The notes below the pieces were generated by a model that had not been told where the DNA came from, searched no databases, and saw only the letters and a list, made by a program, of their open reading frames with translations. From Irineochytrium annulatum (lineage: Eukaryota; Chytridiomycota; Chytridiomycetes; Chytridiales; Chytridiaceae): 22,250 nucleotides of DNA. The position numbers and the translations under genes were made by a program. This document shows positions 10,869 through 21,406 of this stretch, in pieces. Every line of letters starts with the position of its first letter. Position 1 is the first letter of the stretch. The stretch spans positions 1 through 22,250 of the forward strand of contig JADGJL010000407.1 in assembly GCA_027600665.1 (NCBI GenBank), in the 5' to 3' direction.

Positions 10869-11809
10869 TAGAGGGAATACGCTGAGTACTTCAGCTTGTA
10901 CTCGATGTTTCATAGTCCCCACAGCCATATTATTATCACGGAAGGATCGACTACCATTTGCTTTTGTTACTGCTTGTTTTTTTTCATTATTGGTGATACC
11001 AAATTCCTTGCTCTTTGTCCTCCCATTTTTGCATGTATTGTTTGGATACTTTGGTCCACGTTGTAATTACCGTAGAAGTTGGTATTCTTTCAAACCTGTG
11101 GTTTAAGGGTTCCATCACCTATTTAAAGCCCTGCATTGATTTTCTCGCCCAGTACTTGTCCTTTGGTTCAGTTGTGCCTGCAACATTTGCCTTTCATGTC
11201 TCGTTATCTGGGAAAGTCATGAACGTATGTTTTGCTCCAAGTACTTGTGTCAAAACCTCAATGGATACATACTTATTTAAATTAAAATGACATAAGAATC
11301 CATCCTGTCATAATCACACGAGGTGGTGTAGCTACCTGGCAAGTCCATTTGATGACTTCCATGCATGAGCAGAAGCTTATCCTGTTATCCAAATGTGGAA
11401 GTCACAAATGTCCCAACTTTACTGCTCATATTGAAAAATAATTTTCAGGTTATCTTATGCCATCGCCTGTTCACCTGTATTGGAAATGCAGTACAAGAAT
11501 TTGGTGTCGATGTTGGCCGAATGGAATTTAGCTCAACCACCCCAGTTATACTGCGCCTAACATCATCATTGCGCGCTGGTCCGGAAAGCCGTGGAGGCGA
11601 TCCAACTTCCCGACAAGTGATTAACCACAAGTTGAACAAACGATAATAGAAAAATTGTATAGAGCCGCGTGGCTCGCGCGTGCGTTGCGTAAATAACACA
11701 AAGATGATGTGGTAAAGCATATGTAAAGCGTCGAATTATAGAATATGTAAACTGGGAACCCTCACCCTCCCGAAAAAATCTCCAAACATCNNNNNNNNNN
11801 AAAATGTCA
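10869..11809. other. Intergenic region between convergent genes, with assembly gap
   Basis: Holds the 3' flanks of the SAMHD1 homologue (plus) and the R3HCC1L-like gene (minus). It is AT-richer than the neighbouring exons. Small ORFs show no family resemblance, and no RNA gene or transposon end was seen. Confidence 0.4.
11791..11800. other. Assembly gap (10 N)
   Basis: Ten N placeholders, likely of arbitrary length, just beyond the stop codon of the minus-strand R3HCC1L-like gene. The distance and possibly the adjacency of sequence on either side are uncertain. Confidence 0.99.
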
Positions 11810-13301
11810 TTACTCATCCCACGCCGCCTCTATCTCCTTCTCCCTCCGACTCTGTGCGAGCTTCTCGGCCTCCTTTATATCTGTCGTATTGTGAAAAGAA
11901 ATATATGTCAACAAATCGAGATAACGAAGCGAAAGCGCGTACCTTTCGCCAGCTGGAACTTCCGCCGCTCTATTTCCACCTCCTCGGCCGTCTTTTTTGG
12001 TGCACGCACGCCGAGGGCGCCGGCAATCAACCTCCGGGCTACCTTATCCGTTTTGACGGGACGAGCCTCATCCGCTGAACAATGGAGAAGTAAAGGGGAA
12101 GCAAGCGAGATTTAGTCCCGCACACACCTATTCGAGCACAGCAATGAAAGAAGGAGTCCTACCGTTATCACCATCGGGGACCTTGCCACTCCAAGGCCGA
12201 ACCTTCAGCACCTTGCTGTCCATCGTTTTCACGTAGGCCTGCTTCGCGACCTTGACGCTGTCGAAGACAAGGACGGCGGACGTGTCCGTCATCCACTTCA
12301 GCTTGTAGAGCCGCGTGAAGCCGTCGCCCTGGAAGTCTGAGTAGATGGAGTGGATGTCCTGCGTCTTGAAGGCAGCGTCAAAGTCGTACACCTCTAGCGC
12401 ACGCGTTGGGCCGTCGTCGACTATTCACACGAATTAAATTATAAAAGTTGCTGTTATAAAATGTATGCGGAAACTTACATGAGCCTATCGTGCTCCGTGA
12501 AACCGAACCTTCCTTCTTCGGGACGACCTTCGCCTCCTTCATCGTGACCTGTTTGGCCTTCTCCACCTTCGCTGTCGCCTCCACCTCGCTAACGGGGATA
12601 GCTAGCGACTCGTCGTCCGCCTTCTCCCACTCTCCCTCCTCCTCATCCGCCGTCGCGATTTCCTCCGCCCCCGCCTTCTCCCCATTCACTCTCCCCTCAT
12701 CAACCACGTCGCCCTCCGACGTCGGCGGTGATGGGATGCCGACCGCGCCTTCTCCATCGTCAACCCCACCTTCAGCATCCGGCCGTGTCTCCGCTGTCGC
12801 CGCGCCACTCCCCCGCCGCGGAGACCTCCGCGATTGGCGCGTCGGTGACTTCTTCGAGGTAGATTCCCCACTACCACCCTTCGCGCCGCCGCTGCTGCCA
12901 CTCCGCGGCGACGGCTTGTCCGGGTACACGCGCGCCATCTGGTCCATCTTCTGCTGCTGACCCCCTTGCCCCGTCGTCGCCGACACGGGCGCGCGGAAGT
13001 TGCCACGCCCACGCTTCTTGGCGTCGGCCCCGTTGGCGTTGCCCCCGGCACCGCGAGGCTGGCGCCATGACGCCGGCCGCGACGACGGGGACGCGGATGC
13101 GGGCCGATCAACATCGGCCTCGGGAACCCGGAGGCTGGTGGGCTCCGGATCCGGGGTCGAAGGGGGTTGGTCTGGCTGCTCGGCCTGGAGGCGGCGATGC
13201 CGGGGGACGAAGACGGCCTGATCCTGTCGCCTCCGACCGGAGCTGGCCGTGGACGCCGGGGCTGGCGCCGGAGTTGCCGACATAGATGGCGCAGAGTCCA
13301 T
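11810..13301 (-). CDS. R3HCC1L-like protein with RRM-like domain and candidate EJC-binding motif
   Basis: Minus-strand exons 13301-12479, 12420-12163, 12074-11943 and 11880-11810 give 427 residues; all junctions are GT...AG and in phase. The first 270 residues are low-complexity (Ala, Pro, Arg, Gly, Ser, then acidic). Within them residues 22-38 read GRRRQDQAVFVPRHRRL, close to the R-rich A-L-Y-x-P-R motif by which UPF3, SMG6 and R3HCC1-type proteins bind the exon junction complex. Exon 2 encodes an RRM-like fold: VYDFDAAFKTQDI, FQGDGFTRLYKLKWM, DTSAVLVFDSVKVAKQAY, VLKVRPW. The C-terminus has ARRLIAGALGVRAP and a charged coiled-coil-like tail, both typical of the R3HCC1L group. No R3H domain was seen, so this matches the R3HCC1L side of the family. 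A role with RNA or the exon junction complex is inferred. For the last intron, acceptor CGACAG (exon from 11880) gives the family-like end; the later AAAG does not. Confidence 0.8.
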
Positions 13302-13618
13302 TCAGCAGTGGTGGCGGCGTAAGTGCTAGATGCCCGAAATTGACGCCCGGCAAGTCCGATCCTCTCTAGACCATTGCAGTTTAATTAATTGTTCATATAT
13401 AACGCCAGTTAAGCAAACCAGGTATTTCTCACCCGGTGTTCCTATGCGACGCGAGATCGCTCATTTTTTAGCAGCAAACGCGCAGAGGCTCTTGGTCGGC
13501 GAACTGTTTGGATTGCGAGGGCAATCGTAAGCAATCATATGAAGTCCTAAGCGACGTTCTTTCGATAATAACGTGGTCAAATCAGACAATCAGCGTGCAT
13601 TCGCGACATTCGGCAATC
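13302..13618. promoter_or_regulatory. Divergent intergenic region
   Basis: Lies between the start codon of the minus-strand R3HCC1L-like gene and the plus-strand Myb-like pseudogene, so it probably holds both promoters. No clear TATA box or repeat was identified. Confidence 0.3.
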
Positions 13619-14902
13619 ATGTTTGCATCGCGCTGCCTCGGCCTTCTGGCACTCCGGGCCGCCCGCCACTCAATCTGCGACTCGGAGTCCTTGCCAGCTA
13701 CTCGTCATCGTCAACCGGAGGTCGCAGCAACTCGTGGACGGAGGATGAGGACAAAGCTCTTCGTGACGCTAAAGAGGACCTGAAGGTGTCATGGCAGCAA
13801 ATTCATGAGAAGATCTTTCCTAACCGTACGCTGCATTTCCTGTCGAGCAGATACTACCAGCTTCTCAAAATCAAACCGTCGTCGCGAGCTGCTCAAGTTG
13901 GTCTAGTGAAGAGATCGCAAAGTTGCAAGAAGCCAAACAACGCGGGGATCTCTCGTGGCAGGAGATCAAGGACCGATATTTTGCCGACCGTACGGTTTCT
14001 TCGATAATGAGCAACTGGGCCCACGTGATCAAAAAGGGACACGACACCAAGAAATCACGAAGTTTATGGTCTACGAAAGAGGATGCTCTGCCTTTAAATT
14101 GTCGAACGGAGCTTAGCCTAACAATGGAGGAGATACGGAGGAAGTTCCTTCCTGGTCGGTCAGTAGATGCGCTCTATGCGCGCTGGAAAGTCATACAACC
14201 GCCGAATTCGTCCAAGCGACAGCCCTCTCGCAAATGGACGGTCGAAGAAGATAAACAACTCTGGGACGGCCGCCCCGTCCGCTCCTTGACATTTCAAAAC
14301 TTGCACGACGTAGTATTTCCAGATCGCTCTGTGACGGCAATAACAAAAAGATGGATCAAACGCTTTGGATATGAACCTGGAAAGCCTCCGAAATTCGCAA
14401 TATGGAAGCAAGAAGACGATGAAGCTCTTGAAAGCGGAAAACGCAAACTTGGCCTGACTTTTGCTCAGATAAAGGAGAAGTTGCTTCCATCACGTTCCAC
14501 GGCGGCCCTAAAGTCACGCTGGCGCACAATGAATATCCTTGGACGAGAACTTCTGTCGAAAAGAAGACCATTAAACCGTTGGCAAGAGGAGGATAATGAG
14601 AAGTTAAGGGAAGCCGCTGGGAGCGGTAGATTTACGTGGGCTGAGATACAAGAGCAGTTTCTCCCTAATCGGACCGTTACCTCGGTTATACATCGCTGGA
14701 GGCGCATCATGGTCACCATGCCTTCGAAATTAGCATGGAGCGCGGCGACGACCAACTTCTTTGAAATCTGCGAAGGCAGAAGCTTACGGTAAAGGCTATT
14801 AGAGAGCAGCACTTCTCGCATCGTTCATACACTGCCGTTCAAACCCGATGGGCCAGACTTAAGCACGCCGATCGGGTATCTGAGAAGAAAGAGGATGTTT
14901 AG
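13619..14902 (+). pseudogene. Myb/SANT-like tandem-repeat gene, broken by frameshifts and a stop
   Basis: Seven repeats of about 45-60 residues follow the pattern W-x3-ED-x2-L ... W/T-x-E-I-x5-F-L-P-N-R-(S/T) ... RW, as in Myb/SANT DNA-binding helices. Their first Trp codons are at 13735, 13899, 14067, 14235, 14403, 14580 and 14736. Repeat 1 is in one frame; repeats 2-6 are in another (open 13899-14792). The end of repeat 7 (QKLTVKAIREQHF ... AVQTRWARLKH) is in the third and ends at TAG 14900-14902. Codon starts move by -1 between 13876 and 13898 and again near 14737-14750, and an in-frame TGA lies at 14762-14764. If translation began at ATG 13619 (MFASRCLGLLALRAARHS), a third -1 shift precedes repeat 1; a start at 13573 in the repeat-1 frame, at GTG, is unlikely. 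No spliceable intron of normal size explains the shifts. Likely a recently inactivated gene, or uncorrected sequencing errors. Confidence 0.75.
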
Positions 14903-15262
14903 TGTTGGCGTATGTTGCGTATTCCGAGCAACACCTGCTGTTTAAAATAACTCGTTGTATACCATTCGTCGATATTTTTCAGCTGATGCGAACTTACAGA
15001 TGGATCAGAATTTAATCTATTTGCATAGTCGCTTACTTCTCGGATAATTACTTGACCTCCTTTGTTATGCTTCGTTCCTCCTTCACACGAGCGGTTGTGG
15101 TAAAGCAGGTTGCCGACTTTGGCGCCATCCGTTGAAAAGCAGAGCCTCGCCTTCAACTCATCACCCATCGCCGGGGAATCGCGCGATCCAGCCCCCTCGG
15201 CCGACTCGTGTCGTCGATCGACCCTGCTCAATCATCATTACCTGTGGTCGTGCCTGCGTTCA
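14903..15262. other. Intergenic region, nothing recognised
   Basis: 5' flank of the F-box-like gene. The frame of its first exon is open back to 15110 but has no upstream ATG. No RNA gene or repeat was seen. Confidence 0.35.
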
Positions 15263-17862
15263 ATGCCTCCGAACTCGCCGAGGCCGGCCCAGCAGGTGCC
15301 ACCAGCATCGGTAGGCGCTGATGCTGCACCCGAGAATACCCTTGCGGCCGCGGCGCCGGCGCAATCTATCGTGTATGAGCGTGATCTAGTGAGGGACGCA
15401 ACCCATCATGGGCGGGGCCATCGGCGGGCGCGGAGGATGCACAAAGGCGATAACGCGACTATGCCAAAGAATGCCCGCCTGCCTCCGCGGCTCCAGCGAG
15501 ACGCGTTTATGAGCGAAGCCGACGTCATGCAGGGTGAGGATGCCTTCCATTTATTTTTCTATGTGGGAGTGCGGTAAATCTCATCGCATGCATTACAGTC
15601 ATGGACGCGGCACGAGCCCATTTTCAGCACATGCAGAAACGGCAGGGCGGCAAGTCCATCGTGATTGAAGCCCCGAGACCACACCATGCGCGGCTCCCCC
15701 TTCCCTTCGAGTTGTTCTCCCAGATCATCCTCATGGCGTCCGGCTGCCTATCATCGTTCTCCCGCCTTACCTCGACCACGCACGCGCTCCGTGAATTTCT
15801 TTACCGCACTGAGGTCAAGGCCCAGCTGCTGCTATCCCTACACGGACCTAAAGACGTCCTCTTTGCGATTGGCGGCTGGATCAGGCTTCCGGACTCGGTC
15901 GAAATTCTTGAGTGTTTGCTTGCCAAGAAGCAGACTCGGGTCGTAGACGCCGCTGGGTGCGACAAAGACGTGCCGGTAACCGTCGGCGTCGTCGCCGTGC
16001 AGTGCTGGGGCCGTGAGCCGTTTAACTCCACAGCGTTGTTGGACGCGCACGACAGGCTCTGCGAGATGAACCCGTGTATGACATCCAAGCACAGTTACAG
16101 CTGCTGCTTCCTCCGCGACCTTTTACAACGTGATCGCGATGACGATGCTGGCGTGCACGCGCGAAGCCTCCAGGCACTCGCGATCCTCCTCGACAGTGGC
16201 GCCGCGCCAACGGCACACCAGAAAGGCGAGCTCTTTATCGGCTCGCTCCTTGACGACAACAAGTCCGAGTCCTTCCACCCCGCGGCCATCGACACCATCC
16301 TCACCCGTCGCCCGGACCTCCTCGCGTCCCTGACCTTCCTCTCGCGCTCCGAGATCCTGCTCTGGTGCTGCCGCCACCCGGAAGGCGTGCAGCCGCCCTG
16401 GGCGCTTCTTGACGCCGTCCTGACGCCGATGCCCGACGGCGGCAGCCTTGACCTTATCGAGGCCATCTTCGAGTCCATCGAGCTCGACCGCCCCGCCCTC
16501 GTCCGCCGCCTCTGCCTCAGCGCCGGCCCGCTTCATTTCCCCTTGCCGCTCTCGGACCTCCTCAACCACGCCGTCCGGTGCTCCAGCAAGCGCGCGTACG
16601 CATGCTTGCAGGACGAGCTCGGCGCGGTCCCGGACGCCGACACCTTTGCCACGGCCATCGAGTTCCGAGATCTGGCCCTCATCCGGCGGCTCGTCGCCAT
16701 GCCTGACCGACCCCGCCCGAGCACGTACGCGGTCGAGAAGCTCTTGGAAGGCGCTGGCGGGTTCGGCATCGATCTCGAGTACATGCTGACCGCCGACCCC
16801 GCCGCACCGGGCACCTTCGACCCGCCCCGCGTGAACGACGTTACTTTCGTCGCGGCGTGCAATCACGCCTCCGACTCACGCCTCGCGCAGCTCATCCGGA
16901 CCTGCCACTCCCGCGGCTGGCCGGTCGTGACGGACGAGGCGCTCTCTACCGTGATCCACCGTAACCGCTTCATCGCCGTCGGTAGCCTATTGCGCCGGCT
17001 GTGGCCGGCCGAGGGATCGGGCGTGGCCGTGAGCGTTCGGACGCTCACGGAGGCCATGTGCTCGAGGGAGGGGCCGAAGGTGTTCCGCGACGTCATCCGT
17101 AGGTTTCCCTTGCAGGAGGGTTGGGAGACTCAGGCTAATGATTCGGAGGATTTGATCGAATACGCTGTGACGGGGAGGATGGTGTGGGCGGTCAGGGAGC
17201 TGATGAATAAGGGGGTGCCCTTGACGGCGAGGGCCGTGAAGTGCTCCCAGGCCTTCTGGGAGGATTTGGGGATGGTCGGGATTCTGCTTTATCACGGCGC
17301 TGGTCTGGTAGTGGCGGGTAACAAGGACAAGCTTGCCGCGTTGGCGACCTACTTTGTCGAGACGCTTGCGGAGGACTTTGAGGCGACCGAGAGCGCCGCG
17401 GCTGCTAGGACCCGCGTCACGGCGGCCAGGTACACTAGGCGTACCCCTGGCAGCGTGTACGCGAGCGGGCGGGCCCGTGTCATGTCGCGGACGCCGGGGC
17501 TCGAGGAGGCCGCCGCCAAGAAGCTGGCGGCGGCTGCGGCCCTGGTGGATCGGTGCTTCCGCGCTGGACTCCGGCTCTGGAAGGCGGTCGGCGTGGCTCT
17601 GTCGGCTCGGCCTCCTACCATTGTCGAAGTCGTTCTTGCGCCGGAGATTGACGAGGAAGGCGAGGAGCTTGATCCGAAAGTTGTGAAGGAAGAGCGGTGG
17701 CCGGAGGTGGACGCGCTTGTGAAGGCGTTGGTCGCGGGCCGATCCAGGGACAAGGGCCCCGCGCGGGAGAGGAGGCGCATTGAGATAGCGAAGGCGTTGT
17801 TGGCGGGTGTTGCTGGGGAATGCGAGCTGAAGGCCAAGCTCCAGGCCGAAGGGCTATGCTAG
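15263..17862 (+). CDS. F-box-like, helical-repeat protein of unknown function (844 residues)
   Basis: Exons 15263-15533 and 15599-17862; the intron has a GTGAGG donor and TTACAG acceptor and joins CAG-G to TC-ATG in phase. The start is the first ATG in the exon-1 frame; translation could also begin at the ATG at 15601 (753 residues). Residues 1-90 are Pro/Ala-rich, then basic (HHGRGHRRARRMHKG). Residues about 122-165 (LPLPFELFSQIILMASG ... LTSTTHALREFLYR) resemble an F-box, the Skp1-binding module of ubiquitin ligases. Next comes about 450 residues of helix pairs, such as IEFRDLALIRRLVAM and YAVTGRMVWAVRELMNKGVPLT, which read like degenerate ankyrin repeats. The last 250 residues have Ala/Arg-rich helices and an acidic patch (EIDEEGEELD). 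No enzyme motif was seen. Substrate-adaptor function is a guess from the F-box-like start. Confidence 0.7.
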
Positions 17863-18505
17863 CTGTCATTTGTTATTACTTGTATACTGGTGCCGACCAC
17901 ATATTATTATTCGGTTTTGCTTCTTCTCTCTCCCGTCTGAGTAAATATGAGTAAATATAAATAGGGATCGAAAGGCACCAATGTGATACGGGGTCGTGTA
18001 TTTGGGCGCTATCTTTAACATGCAGGCTCAGCCAGTTTCTTGGCAGCTGTTTCCAGGTGTCTTGTTGGGTGCCTCGCGCAGACGAAGTGACATGCGGAGT
18101 ACGGGAGAGTGGAAGGGACGAGCAAGTCCTCGACACCTTCGGGACTGGAAGGCCCCAAATGGCGGCCCGCGCTGGTGGGGTGGTGTTGGTAGGTGGCCGT
18201 CGCGGGTGACGAGGGCACCGGTGCCGCCGCGGGAGCGGACGTCGGGCAGAGGTCTGCATCCAGATCCGGAAACGGCTGATGAAAGTCGGCTGGTCTGAGA
18301 CGCGACGCCCGGACGGCGGAAACGTCGGCCCCCCTGATGCCGGCGCTTCATTGGACAACCCGGAGCATTCAAAGCCCTCAAACACTGCTTCACAACGCGT
18401 GGACCGCTGCTTCGTTGTTATCCTCCTCTCGACCAGCCTCATCATCTCTCATCCTCCCACCCGTCCCCGCATCCCGTCCCCCCGCTCATCTGCAGGCTCG
18501 ACAAC
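17863..18505. other. Intergenic region, nothing recognised
   Basis: 5' flank of the NoxR gene; the last 100 nt are C- and T-rich as in other leaders here. A 189-codon minus-strand ORF at 17876-18445 is Arg/Pro-rich without recognisable similarity and was not called. Confidence 0.35.
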
Positions 18506-20405
18506 ATGGCGATGAAGGTACGCTTACTTGGTCGCTGAGCTACGGGGTCTCGTCGCTAACGGCGGGTTCGAATGGCAGGAGGATCTCATCCAGTGGAACG
18601 ACGGCTGCGTGGCCTTTGAGAGCAAGGACTTCTACGCCGCGATCTCCAGCTTCGAGGTTCGTGCGTGACCGGTAGTGTCGGGGGTGATAACGTTGAGCTA
18701 ATCTGGATTCAATGCCAGCCCGTCGCGGATACGTCCCGGATCCACTTCAACATGTCCATGTGCCATCACAACCTTCGGAACGTGGACGAGGCCATTGGTT
18801 GCCTGACAAAGGCCATCGCTTGCGACATGTACATGGCCGTCGCCTACTTTGAGCGAGGCGTGTGCTTCTTCTCGAAGAACATGCTTCCCGAAGCCCTGGC
18901 GGATTATTCTGATGCTCTCGCCGTGAGTATCTGAACGTGTTTTGCCAATAGAGCCGTGTCTGAATATCTTCATACAGTTTTTGCGAGGAAACCTGGTCAT
19001 TGACTATACCCAGCTCGGCTTGGCGTTCAAGCTGTATGCCTGCGAGGTCTCCTTCAACCGCGGCCTCTGCTTCGCCGCCATCGGCCAAATCGATGCTGCC
19101 CTCGCCGACTTTGACGACGCGCTCCGGGCTCGACCCATGACGCCTGCTTCCCCCGAATCCCCGAACGCGGCGTCCCGGAGCCACGGCCGCATCGCCGAGG
19201 CCATCGACCTCTGCGAGCGCGCTCCGGACTACTGCAGGCCCTTTACCGTGCCCCTCGAATGCCTCTTCAAACCGCCCGCCGGGAAGGTGAAGAACACGAA
19301 GAAGGTGGAGTACCTGGGCAAGAGCAAGGTCGTCGCGGCCGCGGATGAGACGGACGGCTTTGCGGGCTTCTCTGGCGCGAAGCTCAAAGCCGACACGCTC
19401 CTGCGGAATAAGTCCCAGGGCCCGCTCGAGGCCGAGAACAATTTCACCATTGGCCGCAGCGCAGCGCGGGGAGCCCAGGCGCCAATGGGCCTCGACGGCA
19501 CACCCATCTCCTACGCTTCCCTCAACCGCCGCGCCCAGTCCGCCACCACCAACACCCCAACCCCCGTCCGCCGTGGATCCAACAGTGACGGCCCGACCGC
19601 GCCCTCCCTCCCCCGCGGCCGCAGTGGAAGCGCCGGGAACGTGGGCCAGCGGACGTCCTCCCGCATCGTCGGCGCGAGCCCGATCCCCGGGAGGGAGCAA
19701 CAGAGCCAGCGCAGGCCGAGCGAGCCATCCCCTCTCACTCGCAGCCCGTCCCGCGGCGCCTCTTACCCCTCCCCTCCTCCGAACGAGTCCGACGACGACG
19801 ACAACGACGACGACGCGCCGTACCGCCGCCCGGCGGCGCAGGGTGGGTCGCGTCGGAGGGAGACGGAGCCGGACGTGATGCCGTCTTCGTCGCGGGCTCC
19901 GAGGCCCGAGATGTCGCAGGCGCCGCCGAGCCCCCCGAGGAGCAGAAACACGTCGCCCTACGGTGATCGCAGGCCGCGATCCCCGTCGTCGTCGGGCGGT
20001 GGGCGGTCTCGATCGCGTGGTGGTGGTGGTGGGGGCGCCGGAGGAAACCGCTCGTCATCGGGGGATGAGGAGCGGTACGGCGGCGGCAGGGGATACAACG
20101 GGTCGAGGGATACGATGACGACGGCCATCAGCGGGACGACGTCCGGATTTGGGGACAAGGTGAAGGTCAAGTGTCACCTCGGGGAGGTGGTGCGGATCAT
20201 TGCCGTGCCGGCGGATATTGAGTTTGGGACCTTCAGCAAGAGGATCCAGGGCAAGTTCGGATCGGACGCGAGGCTGAAGCTTAAGTACAGGGATGAGAGC
20301 GGGGAGATGATTTTGGTGACGGATCAGGAGGATTTGGAGATTGCGTTCGAATCGGGGTTGACGGGCGACAATGGGGATCGGTTGGAGCTGTGGTGCTCTG
20401 TCTGA
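18506..20405 (+). CDS. noxR: NoxR/p67phox-type NADPH oxidase activator (TPR, activation motif, PB1)
   Basis: Exons 18506-18517, 18579-18656, 18719-18922 and 18978-20405 give 573 residues; all junctions are GT...AG and phase 0. Exon 1 codes only for MAMK. Residues 5-150 form TPR helices (LIQWNDGCVAFESKDFYAAI, FNMSMCHHNLRNVDEAI, AYFERGVCFFSKNMLPEAL, FNRGLCFAAIGQIDAALADF). FLRGNLVIDY (99-108) contains the Arg equivalent to p67phox R102, which contacts Rac. YLGKSKVV ... DGFAGFSG (210-230) matches the activation domain that switches on the oxidase. A Ser/Pro/Arg/Gly-rich linker of about 250 residues follows. The C-terminal PB1 (about 488-573) has the basic strand KVKVKCH and the acidic OPCA segment YRDESGEMILVTDQEDLE. 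There is no SH3 domain, as in fungal NoxR, whose PB1 pairs with Cdc24. It implies a NADPH oxidase elsewhere in the genome. Confidence 0.92.
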
Positions 20406-20932
20406 TGCGTTTCCAGCTGTTTATGGGGTCTTCCTTTCTTCCTTTCGTTTTGTTCGCATGCGTTCGTCCACCTTTTCCGCATCGCCCGTAAATATCACCT
20501 ACACTATTACCACGCCCTCTTACTTTATCAATCTGCTACCGAGTGACCCTGTATACGTACCTTATCTCGTTTCCTTCACCTTCCCGTTTCATGCCTTTCC
20601 TCCACGGATTTGATCTACGAAAGTAAATACATTATCTTTCCTTTCTCGACATGCTTTTGTCTTTAACAGCGTGGGAGGCGGCTGCAGTATACGTCTTTGG
20701 TTGAAGTATCACTCGCTTCACAACCTACTGTAATACCGCAGCCATCGGTGGACTTCTTAGCACCTTCGCATCATTACTTCTGCCTTCACTACAATACATC
20801 AACACAATTACTTGCTTTGTCGTGTATCTATTCAGCTATCTGTCATACCATCCATAGTAGTATTGAAATTCCAAAGCAGCCCGAAGCTCTTGTGAACTCA
20901 AGCGAAAACGTGGAGTGGCCTTCCCGATCCTG
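20406..20932. other. Intergenic region, nothing recognised
   Basis: 3' flank of NoxR (pyrimidine-rich, then AT-richer) and 5' flank of the small hypothetical gene. Short ORFs have no recognisable content. Confidence 0.35.
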
Positions 20933-21406
20933 ATGCCATCCTACCTCGCGAAGCACATCGGCACCGTTGCCGCTGCCGCCGCCCGACGGCCGACCGTCGT
21001 GGACACCCAGGCGGCGGCAGCTCGGCCTGACGCCGCACCGGCGGGCGCCACTTTATCCGACCGCGCCGTCACCACCTCTGCCGCGATCGCTTCCCCACCC
21101 TCCACCCCATCGACCGACTCCTCCTCCTCCTCGTCCCGGCTCACAAGCTCCGAATCGTCCGTCTCCTCGCCTCTGAGCACGGATTCCGACTCCTCGGCCT
21201 CGCCGACGACCGCGGACGGGGATGAGATCGCGGAGGATGACTGGGTGGATCTTGGAGGGGACTTGGAGCGGAAGGAGGAGGCCGAGGAGCTTGCCGCGGC
21301 GCTGGGGGAGTGGGAGGATGTGAGGGCCGTTGTGGAGGCGGAGCGGAGGGGGAGGTGGGGCAAGCGCAGGATGGGGAAGCCCTTGGAGACGCGGGAGTCG
21401 ATGTGA
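20933..21406 (+). CDS. Small Ser-rich hypothetical protein
   Basis: ORF of 157 residues from the ATG at 20933 (an upstream in-frame GTG at 20915 is not a likely start). An Ala-rich N-terminus (MPSYLAKHIGTVAAAAARR) precedes a long Ser/Thr/Pro stretch (about 50-95), an acidic segment with DDWVDLG, and a charged helical end (LERKEEAEELAAALGEWEDVRAVVEAERR) with a basic tail. The last segment reads like a real helix, which favours the plus strand over an antisense ORF of similar length at 20941-21447. I do not recognise a family. No introns are needed. Confidence 0.45.
   Translation: MPSYLAKHIGTVAAAAARRPTVVDTQAAAARPDAAPAGATLSDRAVTTSAAIASPPSTPSTDSSSSSSRLTSSESSVSSPLSTDSDSSASPTTADGDEIAEDDWVDLGGDLERKEEAEELAAALGEWEDVRAVVEAERRGRWGKRRMGKPLETRESM

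Noticed and set aside
13870..13900. Programmed -1 frameshift in the Myb-like gene
   Set aside because: No slippery heptamer is visible, there are several shifts, and a stop codon also interrupts the last repeat; decay fits better.
16123..16866. 247-codon open frame on the minus strand
   Set aside because: It lies wholly opposite the F-box-like gene and reflects GC-rich third positions; its sequence is low-complexity and matches no family.
17876..18445. 189-codon minus-strand ORF
   Set aside because: Arg/Pro-rich with no motifs, in the promoter region of NoxR; probably chance.
18560..18580. GGGTTCGAAT, a tRNA B-box-like sequence
   Set aside because: It lies in NoxR intron 1, with no A box or foldable acceptor and anticodon arms around it.
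18747..19700. 317-codon minus-strand open frame
   Set aside because: It is antisense to NoxR exons and crosses a NoxR intron; the plus strand has clear TPR and activation motifs.
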